Assembly (NCBI GenBank): GCA_009841265.1
Contig: VXMB01000001.1
Coordinates: forward strand, 124,001 to 188,000
Source of the DNA: Gemmatimonadota bacterium
Lineage (GTDB): Bacteria > JAAXHH01
Direction of reading: 5' to 3'
DNA length: 64,000 nt
Below the pieces are notes generated by a model that was given only the letters and a program-made list of their open reading frames with translations, searched no databases and was not told where the DNA came from. Below, in pieces: positions 1-9,800 of the stretch (position 1 is its first letter; the number at the start of each line of letters is the position of its first letter). Position numbers and translations under genes: made by a program.

Positions 1-528
1 GTACTCCAGGCGGTTCCAGACGCCGGGCGAGGAAGCTGGCTGGTCGCTCATGAGCTGCGCCAGGTAGCTGACGTTGAACCGCCAGAAGTCGATCAGTTCG
101 CAGGCCGCGTCGATCTCTGCCTGGAACACCGTCTTGGACTGGCCCAGCATGGTCGCGGCATTGACCGCCTGGCGCCAGGGCCCGGCGAGCAGGTCGGCCG
201 CCTTCATGATGATCGACGCCCGTTGCTCCCAGGGCATGTCCGACCAGGCCGCCCGGGCCTCCAGGGCCGCGTCGATGGCCATGCGGACCTCGGCCTCGCC
301 GGCCTTGTGATATACGCCGAGGTCGAGCCCGTGGTCATGGGGGGCCCGCAGCGGCGCCGTGTTGCCCGTCTTCACCTCCCGGCCGCCGATGATCAGCGGG
401 ACCTCTACGGGGGTGGATTTCAACTCGGTGAGCTTCGCCTTGACGGCCGCTTTTTCGAGCGATCCGGGCGCGTAGTCCAGGACGGGTTCGTTGAAGGGCT
501 GAGGCGGGTTGAAGCGTGCGTTGGCCAT
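1..528 (-). CDS. delta-1-pyrroline-5-carboxylate dehydrogenase, N-terminal part (cut by window edge)
   Basis: Oxidises glutamate-gamma-semialdehyde (in equilibrium with P5C) to glutamate with NAD+, the second step of proline catabolism. The 176 visible residues run MANARFNPPQPFNEPV, then a segment PLIIGGREVKTGNTAP, then GQSKTVFQAEIDAACELIDF and FRFN-like FWRFNVSYLAQL, which match the N-terminal substrate/NAD domain of monofunctional P5CDH (ALDH4-type). The catalytic Cys region lies outside the window. The start at 528 is the first Met before the conserved region. A GGAG sits only one base before it, so the start is a little uncertain. The reading frame is intact to base 1. It diverges from the oxygenase pair at 823. 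Family assignment is from recognisable sequence; function is inferred from the family. Confidence 0.85.
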   Translation of the reverse strand, partial: MANARFNPPQPFNEPVLDYAPGSLEKAAVKAKLTELKSTPVEVPLIIGGREVKTGNTAPLRAPHDHGLDLGVYHKAGEAEVRMAIDAALEARAAWSDMPWEQRASIIMKAADLLAGPWRQAVNAATMLGQSKTVFQAEIDAACELIDFWRFNVSYLAQLMSDQPASSPGVWNRLEY

Positions 529-822
529 GCTCCATATGTATCCGGCGCGCGGCCGATGTGTCAACTGTTTTGTAGGCCGTCTGCCGGTATCCCGCCGCGC
601 TGATCCGCGGCGTCCTCGCGGCCTCCCCGCGACGGTCCCAGCAGCAATCTCCACGGCGCTCCCCATAGCGCTCCCACCGCGTTCCCCGCACCCATTTTAC
701 TCTTGCCAGATCCCTCAGTGATATGAGATATTGGCGGTATAAACCGAGTCAGACAGACGATCGACAACAGCAGGGCTCGCGGCAGCTCAGGAACAGCGGC
801 CGGCCGGGCCGGGAGTACGGTC
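529..822. promoter_or_regulatory. divergent intergenic region with a possible sigma70-like promoter
   Basis: This gap separates the minus-strand P5CDH start from the plus-strand oxygenase start. Facing right there is TTGCCA at 703-708, a 17-base spacer and AGATAT at 726-731, a passable -35/-10 pair; TATAAA occurs a little further on, near 739. No convincing coding sequence, RNA or terminator was seen in the rest. Confidence 0.3.
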
Positions 823-1911
823 ATGAGCACCGATCAGGCCAAACAGGAACAGGGCATTACGGCGGTAAACCAGGAATACACGCAGTACGACCAGGTGAAG
901 AAGGAACAGACCTACAACCTGGCCGAAGGTGGGGCGAAAGAAGAATTCGACGAGGAAACGCGGATCCGGACCTGCGACATGAGCCTCTTCCACCACGGCG
1001 GCCCGGAGGGCAGGGCGCAGTTCGCCCGGGACATCGGCGAGGCCATGGAGGGCATCGGCTTCGTGATCCTCGAGAACCACGAAATCCCGCCCAGCCTGTA
1101 CGAGGAGGCCGAGCGCAAGGTGGCCGAGTTCTTCACGGACACGCCCATGGCGGACAAGATGAAGTACGAAGCCGAGCGTCACGGTTCGGTCAACCAGGGC
1201 TATTTCCCCATCAAGCAGACCAGCCGGATGCATCCCGACCTCGTCGAGGGCTGGGTCTTCTGCCGGCGGGCATTCAACCTGGGCGAGAACCCGGACTACC
1301 GCGAGACGGAGTACTGGCCCGCAGCCGGTTACGAACCGTTCTTCCGGCAGATCATCCAGCACCACGAGAACCTGATCCTGCCCCTCATGCAGAGCATCCT
1401 CGCCTACCTGGGCTGCGATCCGTCCCTCTACGACGAGAAGCTCACCCGGACGAACTTCGGCTTCCGGCTCAACTACTACCCGCCCATCACCAAAGAGGAC
1501 GACGAATCCGGGGCCGGCCGCATGCTGGGCCACGAGGACGTGGACCTGTTCACCATCCTGCCTTCCCACGGGGTGGACGGCCTGCAGGTGCTCAACCGCG
1601 AGAACATGAAGTGGATCCGCCTCAATCCCCCGGAAGGCAGCATCATCATCAACACGGGCGACTACATGCAGCGGATCACCAACGACCGCCTGCCCTCCAC
1701 CACGCACCGGGTCAGCAAGCCGCAGGACGCCAGCCTCTTCGGCTCCGCTCGTGTCAGCATCCCCATGGCCGTCTACGTTTGGGAGGAGGAGATGCTCGAG
1801 GTACTGCCCAACACGGGCGAGCCCAAGTACGAACCCATCTCGGCGGTCCAGTTCCACACCCGCACCACGAGCAAGTACTACGGCGACGACTACGCGGTGG
1901 ATGATGACTAG
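823..1911 (+). CDS. 2OG-Fe(II) oxygenase, isopenicillin-N-synthase-like family
   Basis: A 362-aa non-heme iron, 2-oxoglutarate-type oxygenase; the substrate cannot be told from sequence. The N-terminal non-heme dioxygenase domain spans about residues 45-160 (motif GFVILENHEIP at 79-89). The double-stranded beta-helix follows with the iron ligands H237 and D239 (GHEDVDLFTIL) and H295 (STTHRV), plus the RxS 2OG-binding pair R310/S312. All key residues are present, so it should be active. The length is typical. It is followed after only 9 bases by a second oxygenase of the PhyH family, so the two probably form one transcription unit and may act on the same pathway (inference). Confidence 0.85.
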   Translation: MSTDQAKQEQGITAVNQEYTQYDQVKKEQTYNLAEGGAKEEFDEETRIRTCDMSLFHHGGPEGRAQFARDIGEAMEGIGFVILENHEIPPSLYEEAERKVAEFFTDTPMADKMKYEAERHGSVNQGYFPIKQTSRMHPDLVEGWVFCRRAFNLGENPDYRETEYWPAAGYEPFFRQIIQHHENLILPLMQSILAYLGCDPSLYDEKLTRTNFGFRLNYYPPITKEDDESGAGRMLGHEDVDLFTILPSHGVDGLQVLNRENMKWIRLNPPEGSIIINTGDYMQRITNDRLPSTTHRVSKPQDASLFGSARVSIPMAVYVWEEEMLEVLPNTGEPKYEPISAVQFHTRTTSKYYGDDYAVDDD

Positions 1912-1935
1912 TCCGTATCCATGAAAGGTCGGGCC

Positions 1936-2694
1936 ATGACCCCCCACGAGCAATACCTCTTCGACCTTCAGGGCTTCATCGCGGTCCCTGACGCCCTCGA
2001 CGCCGGACAACTCGCCGAGTTGAACCGCATCCTCGACGAAAAGATCGAGGAGGCCATGGAACCCGGCGCGACCACGCACCGTTTCGGCTTTACGCTGCTC
2101 GACTGGGGATCGGCCTACCAAGACCTGATCGACAACCCGCGCATCGTCCCCTACCTGGAGCACATCGTCGGACCGCGGTTTCGGCTGGACCACGATTACG
2201 CCGACATCATCCGGAAGGGCGACGGACCCATCGGCACGACCCTCCACGGCGGCGCCATCCCCTTCGACCCGCTGTATTCCTACACCTGCGTCAATCAGGA
2301 GATCCGGTGCGGCCTGTCCGTGGTCGCCTACAACCTGAAGGACGTGAACCCCGGCGACGGTGGCTTCGGCTGCGTGCCCGGCAGCCACAAGAGCAATTTC
2401 CGCTTCCCCGACGAGTGGCGCAACCTCAAGACCGACCAGCCCTTCATCCGCGCCGTGACCGGTAAGGCCGGCACCGCCGTCATCTTCACCGAGGCGTTGA
2501 CCCACGGCACCATGCCCTGGCACGGCGACGAACGCCGCACCCTCTTCTACAAGTATTCTCCCAACTCGGTATCCTGGTACGCGGAGTACTACGACGCCGA
2601 AAAGTACGAGGGACTAACGGATCGGCAGCAGAAGATTCTCGAAGCGCCGAACGCGCGGTACGGGCAGCGGTTTAAGCGTGGGGTGGTGGTGTAG
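1936..2694 (+). CDS. phytanoyl-CoA dioxygenase (PhyH)-family protein with an altered iron-binding motif
   Basis: A 252-aa PhyH-fold protein. The Met at 1936 is preferred over the one at 1921: it has AAAGGT upstream and gives the family-typical N-terminus MTPHEQYLFDLQGFIAV. Family features visible are the GDGGFGCVPGSHKSNF segment (H151) and the distal motif THGTMPWHGDERRTLFYKYS with H190 and R200/R201. Where most members have HxD, this one reads LHGG, so the first His is H104 and the carboxylate position is G106. That is the ligand loss known from Fe(II)/2OG halogenases, but it also occurs in uncharacterised PhyH relatives. The substrate and even the reaction type are open. Fold assignment is firm; function is not. 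Confidence 0.78.
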   Translation: MTPHEQYLFDLQGFIAVPDALDAGQLAELNRILDEKIEEAMEPGATTHRFGFTLLDWGSAYQDLIDNPRIVPYLEHIVGPRFRLDHDYADIIRKGDGPIGTTLHGGAIPFDPLYSYTCVNQEIRCGLSVVAYNLKDVNPGDGGFGCVPGSHKSNFRFPDEWRNLKTDQPFIRAVTGKAGTAVIFTEALTHGTMPWHGDERRTLFYKYSPNSVSWYAEYYDAEKYEGLTDRQQKILEAPNARYGQRFKRGVVV

Positions 2695-2799
2695 GTGGGT
2701 TTGCGGGTTAGATCGTAGGAAAGACTTCAAGCGGTAGTGTTTCTGCAATTCAGTTAATCCCATAAGCATAGTCAGCATCCATAATAGTGGGAATTCCAA

Positions 2800-5241
2800 A
2801 TGGCCCTGAAGAAGTCCCAACTGTATTCCTCTCTTTGGCAAAGCTGCGATGAACTGCGTGGTGGCATGGACGCCTCTCAGTACAAGGATTACGTCCTTAC
2901 ACTGCTATTCATGAAGTACGTCTCCGACAAGGCGACCAAAGACCCAAACATGCTTATCCTAGTGCCAGAGGGAGGGAGTTTCGCCGACATTGTAAAGCTG
3001 GTTGGCGATAAAGAGATCGGCGATAAGATAAACACGGTGATCGCCACGCTCGCAGAAGCAAACGAATTGGTAGGCGTCATAGATCAAGCGGATTTCAACG
3101 ACGAGAACAAACTAGGGTCCGGCAAAGAGATGCAGGACAGGCTCTCCAGGCTCGTCGCCATATTCGACAGCCTGGATTTCGGCGCAAACCGGGCTGATGG
3201 GGATGATCTCCTCGGCGACGCCTACGAGTATCTGATGATGCACTTCGCCACGGAATCCGGCAAGAGCAAGGGACAGTTCTACACGCCGGCCGAGGTCTCG
3301 CGCATCATGGCCCAGGTGATCGGCATCGGACCAGATACCCGGCAGGATCAGACCCTCTACGACCCGACCTGCGGTTCAGGTTCGCTCCTACTCAGGGCCG
3401 CCGATGAAGCGCCGCGCGGCATTTCCGTCTACGGCCAGGAGATGGACAACGCCACCTTTGCGCTGGCGCGGATGAACATAATCCTGCATGGTCACGAGAC
3501 CGCCGTAGTCTGGCGAGGCAACACCCTTGCCGCTCCGTATTTCACGAGCGAGAACGACCGTCTCAAGACCTTTGACTTTGCCGTTGCCAATCCGCCCTTT
3601 TCCGCCAAGGCCTGGTCCAATGGTCTTGATCCGGCCAACGACGAGTTCGGGCGTTTTGGCTACGGTATCCCACCTGCCAGGAACGGCGACTACGCCTTTC
3701 TTCTTCACCTCATTGCGTCGCTCAACAGCAAGGGCAAAGGCGCGATCATCTTGCCGCACGGCGTACTGTTCCGGGGCAACCGGGAAGCTGACATTCGAAA
3801 GAACCTTATCCAACGAGGATACATCAAGGGTATCGTCGGCCTTCCGCCCAACCTGTTCTACGGCACCGGCATTCCTGCATGCATCCTGGTTTTAGACAAG
3901 GAAAGTGCCCATTCGCGTGGCGGTATCTTCATGATCGACGCAAGCAAGGGCTTCCGCAAGGACGGCAACAAGAACCGACTGCGGGCCCAGGACATCCACC
4001 GAATTGTCGACGTGTTCATCCGGCAGATTGAGTTGCCGCGTTACTCCCGCATGGTTCCGACGGCTGAGATCGCGAGCACTGCTAACGACTATAATCTCAA
4101 CATTCCGCGCTATATCGATTCCAACGAGCCGGAAGATCTGCACGACCTCGACGCTCATCTGCGCGGCGGTATCCCGGACCGCGACCTCGACGCGCTCGGT
4201 GTCTACTGGGACGTGTTCCCCTCACTCCGCCGAACGTTGTTTGTCGGCAACGGCCGAGAAGGCTACAGCGAAAGTCGCATCGAGACGGGACAGGTGAAGG
4301 CAGCCATTCTCGATCACGAAGAATTTAGATCGTACCAGGCTCGTGTTTCAGTTGTTCTCGACGATTGGTGCAAGGCACACGAGGCCGTTCTGAAGGGACT
4401 GGAGACAGGTGCCAATCCCAGGGAAATCATTCGCACCCTGGCAGAGGATTTGCTGGCGCGTTTCGCCGACATGCCGCTGCTCGACCCGTACGACTTGTAC
4501 CAGCGGTTGATGGATTATTGGGACGAGACGATGCAGGATGACGTGTACCTGATCACCACGGACGGTTGGAACGAGACCATCAGACCGCGTAGTATCATCG
4601 AAGACAATGGCCGAAAGATCAAAGAAGCGCCGGATCTCACGATCAAGCGCGTAAAGTACAAGATGGATTTGCTTCCTCCGGAGCTGATCGTTTCTCGGTA
4701 CTTTGGCAGCCAACAGACTACTATCGAAACTCTGCAGGCGAAGCAAGAAATCGACAGCCGGGAACTGGAGGAGTTCGTTGAGGAGCATACTGGTGAAGAG
4801 GGGTTGCTAGCGGATGTCGTCAATGACAAGGGCAAAGTCACCAAAAGCAGTGTCACGCAACGGTTCAAGGCAATACAATTCGAGCCGGAGAGCGAGGAAG
4901 AACAAGATGCCCTAAAGCAATGCAGGACCTTGATCGAGGCCGTGATTAAGGTGACCAAGGCCGTTAAAGTCGCCCAAGAGCTTTTAGACGAGAAAGTGCT
5001 TTCCCGCTACACCACACTCACAGAAAATGAGATCAGAACGCTGGTGGTTGAGGACAAGTGGTTTGCGAGCATACGGGCCGCAATCGAGGATGAGGTGCAA
5101 GGGCTGACACAGCAGCTTGCTGGGCGTGTGACAGAACTGGAAGAACGCTACACTCGGCCACTGCCGGAGTTGGAACGGGATGTGGAGACGTTCGGCTCAA
5201 CGGTCGAGGGGCACTTGAAGCGGATGGGAATTTCACTATGA
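2800..5241 (+). CDS. hsdM: type I restriction-modification DNA methyltransferase subunit HsdM (long form)
   Basis: N6-adenine methyltransferase subunit of a type I system; with HsdS it methylates the target and with HsdR it restricts. The N-terminal HsdM_N helical domain covers roughly residues 5-135 (SLWQSCDELRGGMDASQYKD). The methylase domain follows: QFYTPAEVSRIM (159-170), SAM-binding motif I DPTCGSGS (188-195) and catalytic motif IV NPPF (264-267). At 813 aa it is about 300 aa longer than classical HsdM. The extra C-terminal part (from about 460) is charged and helix-rich, ending in a likely coiled coil. Composition is AT-richer than the flanking oxygenase genes, and it opens the island. 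Confidence 0.93.
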   Translation: MALKKSQLYSSLWQSCDELRGGMDASQYKDYVLTLLFMKYVSDKATKDPNMLILVPEGGSFADIVKLVGDKEIGDKINTVIATLAEANELVGVIDQADFNDENKLGSGKEMQDRLSRLVAIFDSLDFGANRADGDDLLGDAYEYLMMHFATESGKSKGQFYTPAEVSRIMAQVIGIGPDTRQDQTLYDPTCGSGSLLLRAADEAPRGISVYGQEMDNATFALARMNIILHGHETAVVWRGNTLAAPYFTSENDRLKTFDFAVANPPFSAKAWSNGLDPANDEFGRFGYGIPPARNGDYAFLLHLIASLNSKGKGAIILPHGVLFRGNREADIRKNLIQRGYIKGIVGLPPNLFYGTGIPACILVLDKESAHSRGGIFMIDASKGFRKDGNKNRLRAQDIHRIVDVFIRQIELPRYSRMVPTAEIASTANDYNLNIPRYIDSNEPEDLHDLDAHLRGGIPDRDLDALGVYWDVFPSLRRTLFVGNGREGYSESRIETGQVKAAILDHEEFRSYQARVSVVLDDWCKAHEAVLKGLETGANPREIIRTLAEDLLARFADMPLLDPYDLYQRLMDYWDETMQDDVYLITTDGWNETIRPRSIIEDNGRKIKEAPDLTIKRVKYKMDLLPPELIVSRYFGSQQTTIETLQAKQEIDSRELEEFVEEHTGEEGLLADVVNDKGKVTKSSVTQRFKAIQFEPESEEEQDALKQCRTLIEAVIKVTKAVKVAQELLDEKVLSRYTTLTENEIRTLVVEDKWFASIRAAIEDEVQGLTQQLAGRVTELEERYTRPLPELERDVETFGSTVEGHLKRMGISL

Positions 5242-5321
5242 GAGAGAGTTTGTTCGGTGGCAGCGCACAACGGTGTGGGCAGACTCCAGAGATATTGCAG
5301 TCCATCATGAACGAAGAATGA
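5238..5321 (+). CDS. possible 27-codon ORF overlapping the hsdM stop
   Basis: The ATG at 5238 overlaps the hsdM TGA (ATGA), the classic arrangement for translational coupling. The frame then stays open for 27 codons (MRESLFGGSAQRCGQ, then ...SIMNEE) to a TGA at 5319. The product has no recognised family and is short enough to be chance. It fills half of the 159-base hsdM-hsdS gap and could simply be ribosome traffic that raises hsdS translation. Seen in sequence: the overlap and the open frame. Inference: that it is translated. Confidence 0.25.
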   Translation: MRESLFGGSAQRCGQTPEILQSIMNEE

Positions 5322-5400
5322 CCCGCGTTGTCTTCGATATCGGAACCACGTTTCTGACTTACGAGACCAGGTGAATGTGATGAATACGAGGTAGGATATC

Positions 5401-6798
5401 GTGGGCAACGAAATTGATGACCGATTCCCCGAGTTACCGGCCAATGCTTATACGCATGCCGTACCCGTTCCGTTGCACGACACTAAGGCAGACAGATCGG
5501 ATCAGGTGCCGTCAGGTTACAAACGGACTGAGGTGGGGGTGATTCCGTCTAATTGGGACGTAGAACTACTCGGCAATCTCTTTGTATTCAAGAACGGTTT
5601 GAACAAGGCCAAGCAGTTTTTCGGTACCGGGACACCCATCGTCAACTACATGGACGTTTTTAAAAACCCGGGACTTAGGATGGACGATCTATCTGGACGA
5701 GTAAAATTGAGTCCCGAGGAGATCAGAAACTTCGAGGTTCGGTTGGGAGACGTGTTCTTTACACGCACATCGGAGACAGTTGAAGAGATTGGCGTGGCAT
5801 CCGTTATGCTCGAAGAGCCTTGTGATACCGTATTCAGTGGATTCGTTCTTCGTGCGCGGCCCCGAGATGATCGACTTGAAGACCACTACAAGCAGTACTG
5901 CTTTAGTTCCAGAGTAATCAGATCCCAAATCGTATCAAATGCGACATACACAACGCGCGCCTTGACCAATGGTCGATCGTTGTCAGCTGTGCGTGTCACA
6001 GTACCCCCGAAACCAGAACAACGCGCTATCGCCAAGGCGTTGTCGGATGTAGATAGGTTGTACACAGCTTTGGAGGTGTTAATCTCCAAGAAACGGGCCA
6101 TCAAACAGGCAGTCACACAGCAACTTCTCACCGGAAAGATTCGTTTACCTGGATTTCATGAGGCATGGGAGACCCAACGGCTAGGAGATATGGGAAGTTG
6201 CCTACGTGGAGTTAGCTATAATCCCACAGCGGACTTAGTAGGTCATGACAAAGCCACCACTGTAAGGCTTCTGAGAGCTAACAATATCCAAGATACTACA
6301 GTAACAACTTCGGATATCCATTTCGTTGAGTCACGAAAAGTGTCCGATTCCCAAGTTTTACGACCTAATGACATTCTCGTTTGCATGGCGAATGGCAGCA
6401 AGGAATTAGTCGGAAAAGCTGGCCTATTTCGCATATCTGACGGTTTTGCGTACACCTTTGGTGCTTTCATGGGATGTTTCCGCACAAAACCAAAATTTGT
6501 TGACCCAAGTTTTGTGTATTATCTCTTCCAATCAGACAGATTTCGCCGCTTTGTTGGCCTTATCTTAGCTGGATCAAGCATCAACAATTTAAAACCAAGC
6601 GATATAGAATCGGCTGAGTTCCAAATTCCAAGCAGAATCGAACAAACTGGTATAGCAAATGTCCTCTCGGACATTGAAGCTGAGATTGCCGCACTCGATC
6701 AACTCCGTGACAAGGTTCGAACCGTCAAGCAAGGAATGGTGCAGCAGCTTCTCACAGGGGGAGTAAGTCTGGTTTATCCCAAAGTTTCTTCCAATTGA
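5401..6798 (+). CDS. hsdS: type I restriction-modification specificity subunit HsdS
   Basis: DNA-recognition subunit of the type I enzyme. It has the usual two-half layout in 465 aa. Target-recognition domain 1 lies at about residues 45-210, starting from the familiar YKRTEVGVIPSNWDV. A first conserved helix follows (PEQRAIAKALSDVDRLYTAL, ending QQLLTGKIRLPGF). Target-recognition domain 2 lies at about 265-420, and a second conserved helix ends MVQQLLTGGVSL. The GTG start at 5401 has AGGTAGGA just upstream. The two recognition domains are dissimilar, so the target should be an asymmetric bipartite sequence. The gene is distinctly AT-rich, especially the second half, as is common for exchangeable specificity genes. 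Confidence 0.93.
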   Translation: MGNEIDDRFPELPANAYTHAVPVPLHDTKADRSDQVPSGYKRTEVGVIPSNWDVELLGNLFVFKNGLNKAKQFFGTGTPIVNYMDVFKNPGLRMDDLSGRVKLSPEEIRNFEVRLGDVFFTRTSETVEEIGVASVMLEEPCDTVFSGFVLRARPRDDRLEDHYKQYCFSSRVIRSQIVSNATYTTRALTNGRSLSAVRVTVPPKPEQRAIAKALSDVDRLYTALEVLISKKRAIKQAVTQQLLTGKIRLPGFHEAWETQRLGDMGSCLRGVSYNPTADLVGHDKATTVRLLRANNIQDTTVTTSDIHFVESRKVSDSQVLRPNDILVCMANGSKELVGKAGLFRISDGFAYTFGAFMGCFRTKPKFVDPSFVYYLFQSDRFRRFVGLILAGSSINNLKPSDIESAEFQIPSRIEQTGIANVLSDIEAEIAALDQLRDKVRTVKQGMVQQLLTGGVSLVYPKVSSN

Positions 6799-6895
6799 AA
6801 AACTGACTGGTTTGGCATTACGATGCAGAAAAAGATAAAGAGACTGTACCTTAACATGACTGGGTTACCTTATAGGACAGAATAAACGAAAACAC

Positions 6896-9800
6896 ATGAT
6901 CAATCTTGACAACCCCGAACTGAAGCAACTTGCAAAGGTCCTTCAGAAGTACAATCTACGTCATACAGTAAGTCGCCTTGCCAGTCTACTCACCGTACCA
7001 TCATTCCATGCGAATAACCTTCGAGTGGAAACTCTAGTACATATTGCTGTTATCCACTGTCGAGGGAACAATAGGCCTTCGTTGAAAGTTATTGATCGTT
7101 GGCTCAATGATTTTCTGGGAAACACGTCCGTAAATTATGCAGAAGACCCGGCTGAGGATGTTTTCATCACAAACGTTAGAACCCCCGAAGGCAATCGACG
7201 GCTGTTTGAGGGTATCTGGCAATCAAGTTGCTACTTCACACAGACGGTTATCGACATTCTATGCTCAAGACAAGTAACACCCGAACTCAGGAGACTACTC
7301 GCCCCCATTCTTACGTTACTGAAGCTGAGCGATATTGTCGCGGATAGAGTTGGATTACACAGGTGGCATTCTGAGCCATCATCTCCAAAAGGCGTGTGTG
7401 AGTTATCGCCCGCGATCAGGATTGTCGACAGAGGGAAATCTGTATCGTTCACTTCAGACGAACTTTCCACGTATCAGATTAACCTCGCTTTGTTAGACCC
7501 ATTTATTCTTAAAACTAGCAGTAAGAATCTACTTTGTACTGAGACTTTGGGTCACACTTCATTGGAGCGTTACCCAATTTTACAGTTAGGGAACAAACTG
7601 ATACTTGCGTTACCAAATGCGGTCGGGCCAGCTATCAGAAGATTCCTTCTGGATAGGTTACAGCTGATGGGGGGGCTGCCAACCTTCGCACAACTGCTAG
7701 ATTCGTATCAGTCCGATCAGGTCGAATCGGAAGGAATAAGCAGATTCGGTAATGCGGATTCCGCTGAATCACTGAGCACAGATGATACAGACCTACCAAT
7801 TTATGATTGGTTGTTGAAGGTTGACGTAAACAGGTACCTGCATGTAGTCCTCCTCACTTACCCTTTGGAACCACTGCACAACGAAGGTCTAGACAGTTCG
7901 ATTGGATATCGCAAAAAAACTGAGAAAACTCTATGTGCTTACCTAAATCGGACTGTAAACCAATGCATGGATTCACCAGGTAAAATCGACGGAACAACCT
8001 TATTATTGACAGGTGGATTGGGGGGTAACTGCGGTTTGAGTTTTCAAAACTGGTCGAACCGATGGAGTCTTTCGGTAATTCATATCTCGGATTTTCTCAT
8101 GTTGGTAAATGATCCAGACCAATCAATCGCACGTTTTTTGAAGTTCATCAAACAGAAAAGATGGGCAGAAGACCAAGGAGTCAAGTTTCCCCCTATCATT
8201 GGTGATTACACTCTTTTCTGTTTTTGGTTAAGGTCTGGTTTTCAAATAGTTCATACTGAACTCTCGGTGAGCCCCGGATCAGTTCTACTGGCGGATGTCG
8301 GTTATCCGCTGAATGTGCGCACCAAATGTAGAAGAACCCTTGATCTCCACCTTATCCAAACTACGAATGGGGGTTTAGTAGACGTCAAACGGCTTGATGT
8401 AGATACGTACTTTCATTCCCTTACTGCTCGACCAATATATGGAAGCATTAATCATGCCCAAGCCGGTGTCTTGGCAGGTGCGATTGAAACAAGACGAGGT
8501 CCCAGTTGGTTTAGTTTACGCCTACGCCAAAAGGAAAATGGATTTCGGAACCATGCTTTTCAGTTTTGGAATGGTTTTATTGACTTGTTTTACAGGGTTG
8601 TGGTCGAACATGAGTCACAGAACTCAAATCTGCAATCTGGACCGATAGAGGTATGCCTTGATCTTACCGATGTTGTTATGCCCGAAGTCGATGCAGAAGC
8701 ACAACCGGCAACGGAATTCGTTGAATCTAGGATTTCAGTACAAAACCGAACTGCCGTGATAAAGCTCCCGGCAGTTCTCTTGAAGTACTTCCAGCAGCCT
8801 GAAAACATCGGTGAGAAATATGTTGTCAAGCATATTGCGAAAGCCCTTATCAGACTACATACGAGAGTAGTCACGGACTTCGATGAGATATCTGTCGAGC
8901 AACTAACGGACAGGATTGTAAATGATGCAGGTATACGGGTAATACATGTTCTGACAAGTTATGATAGAGTCGAGCAGCTATTACAAAAACATAACAAGAA
9001 ACCAGTAATGCTTGCACCAGAGGACTTTGCTTTTGCAAAACTAAAACTGTCGGAGGGCTGTCTACCAAGTGATGACGTGAGTAATCTCGATTCGAGGAGC
9101 GCATGCAACAGTTTTTTGAATAAAGTTGTTGCCAAGATCTGGAGTCAGATACGAAGTAGATTGAAGACTCTCGATCGAGCTTCAGTATTGCGAAATTTGT
9201 TATATGTACACGAAAACATCCTTCACGACCGAAATCGTTGGCGTCGCACTGCAAATGCTGTTCAAGCGCTGTATGGACCGGATGACGATGTGCATGATAC
9301 CGTACATGAACGTGAGGGAATGCGAAGCATCACAGATTTGGCGACTCGTACTATATTGGAAATGGCAATTTGTGAATGCCCGGAGTCTGGAGGTGATCTA
9401 CTCTCAAAAGAGCAATTGGATGAATTGATAGCGAAAGCTGCGCTTATGCATGAAGTCGCAGCTCACTCCGACGGCATCAAAAACAAACTAATCAATCCTC
9501 CAATTGAGTTGCACCAAAATGGCTCATACTCGATAGAACATGAATTCATCAATACCGTAATCGAACCTTTCTTGAAAGCATACGCTACCGATGATTTCGG
9601 GGAAGCTGCATCCAAATACCATACACAGTATCAAAACAGACCATCTGTAAAACCAGTTGAAGAGCTTTATCCTGAAGACTTCATCGAGGCGTTTGAGACC
9701 GAGTTCGACATACCGTTACAAGATACCGTAGAGGGATTTGCTGAGATTTTCGAATTGGCGAAAGATTATAATCAAATCGTTGTCAAGACGACACTTGGCG

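Noticed and set aside
787..2523. 578-codon open frame on the minus strand opposite the oxygenases
   Set aside because: GC-rich third-position shadow. The plus-strand genes have recognisable domains and catalytic residues; the minus frame has none.
2695..2799. tRNA or attachment site at the left island border
   Set aside because: No cloverleaf and no matching direct repeat near 15460-15532 were found by eye.
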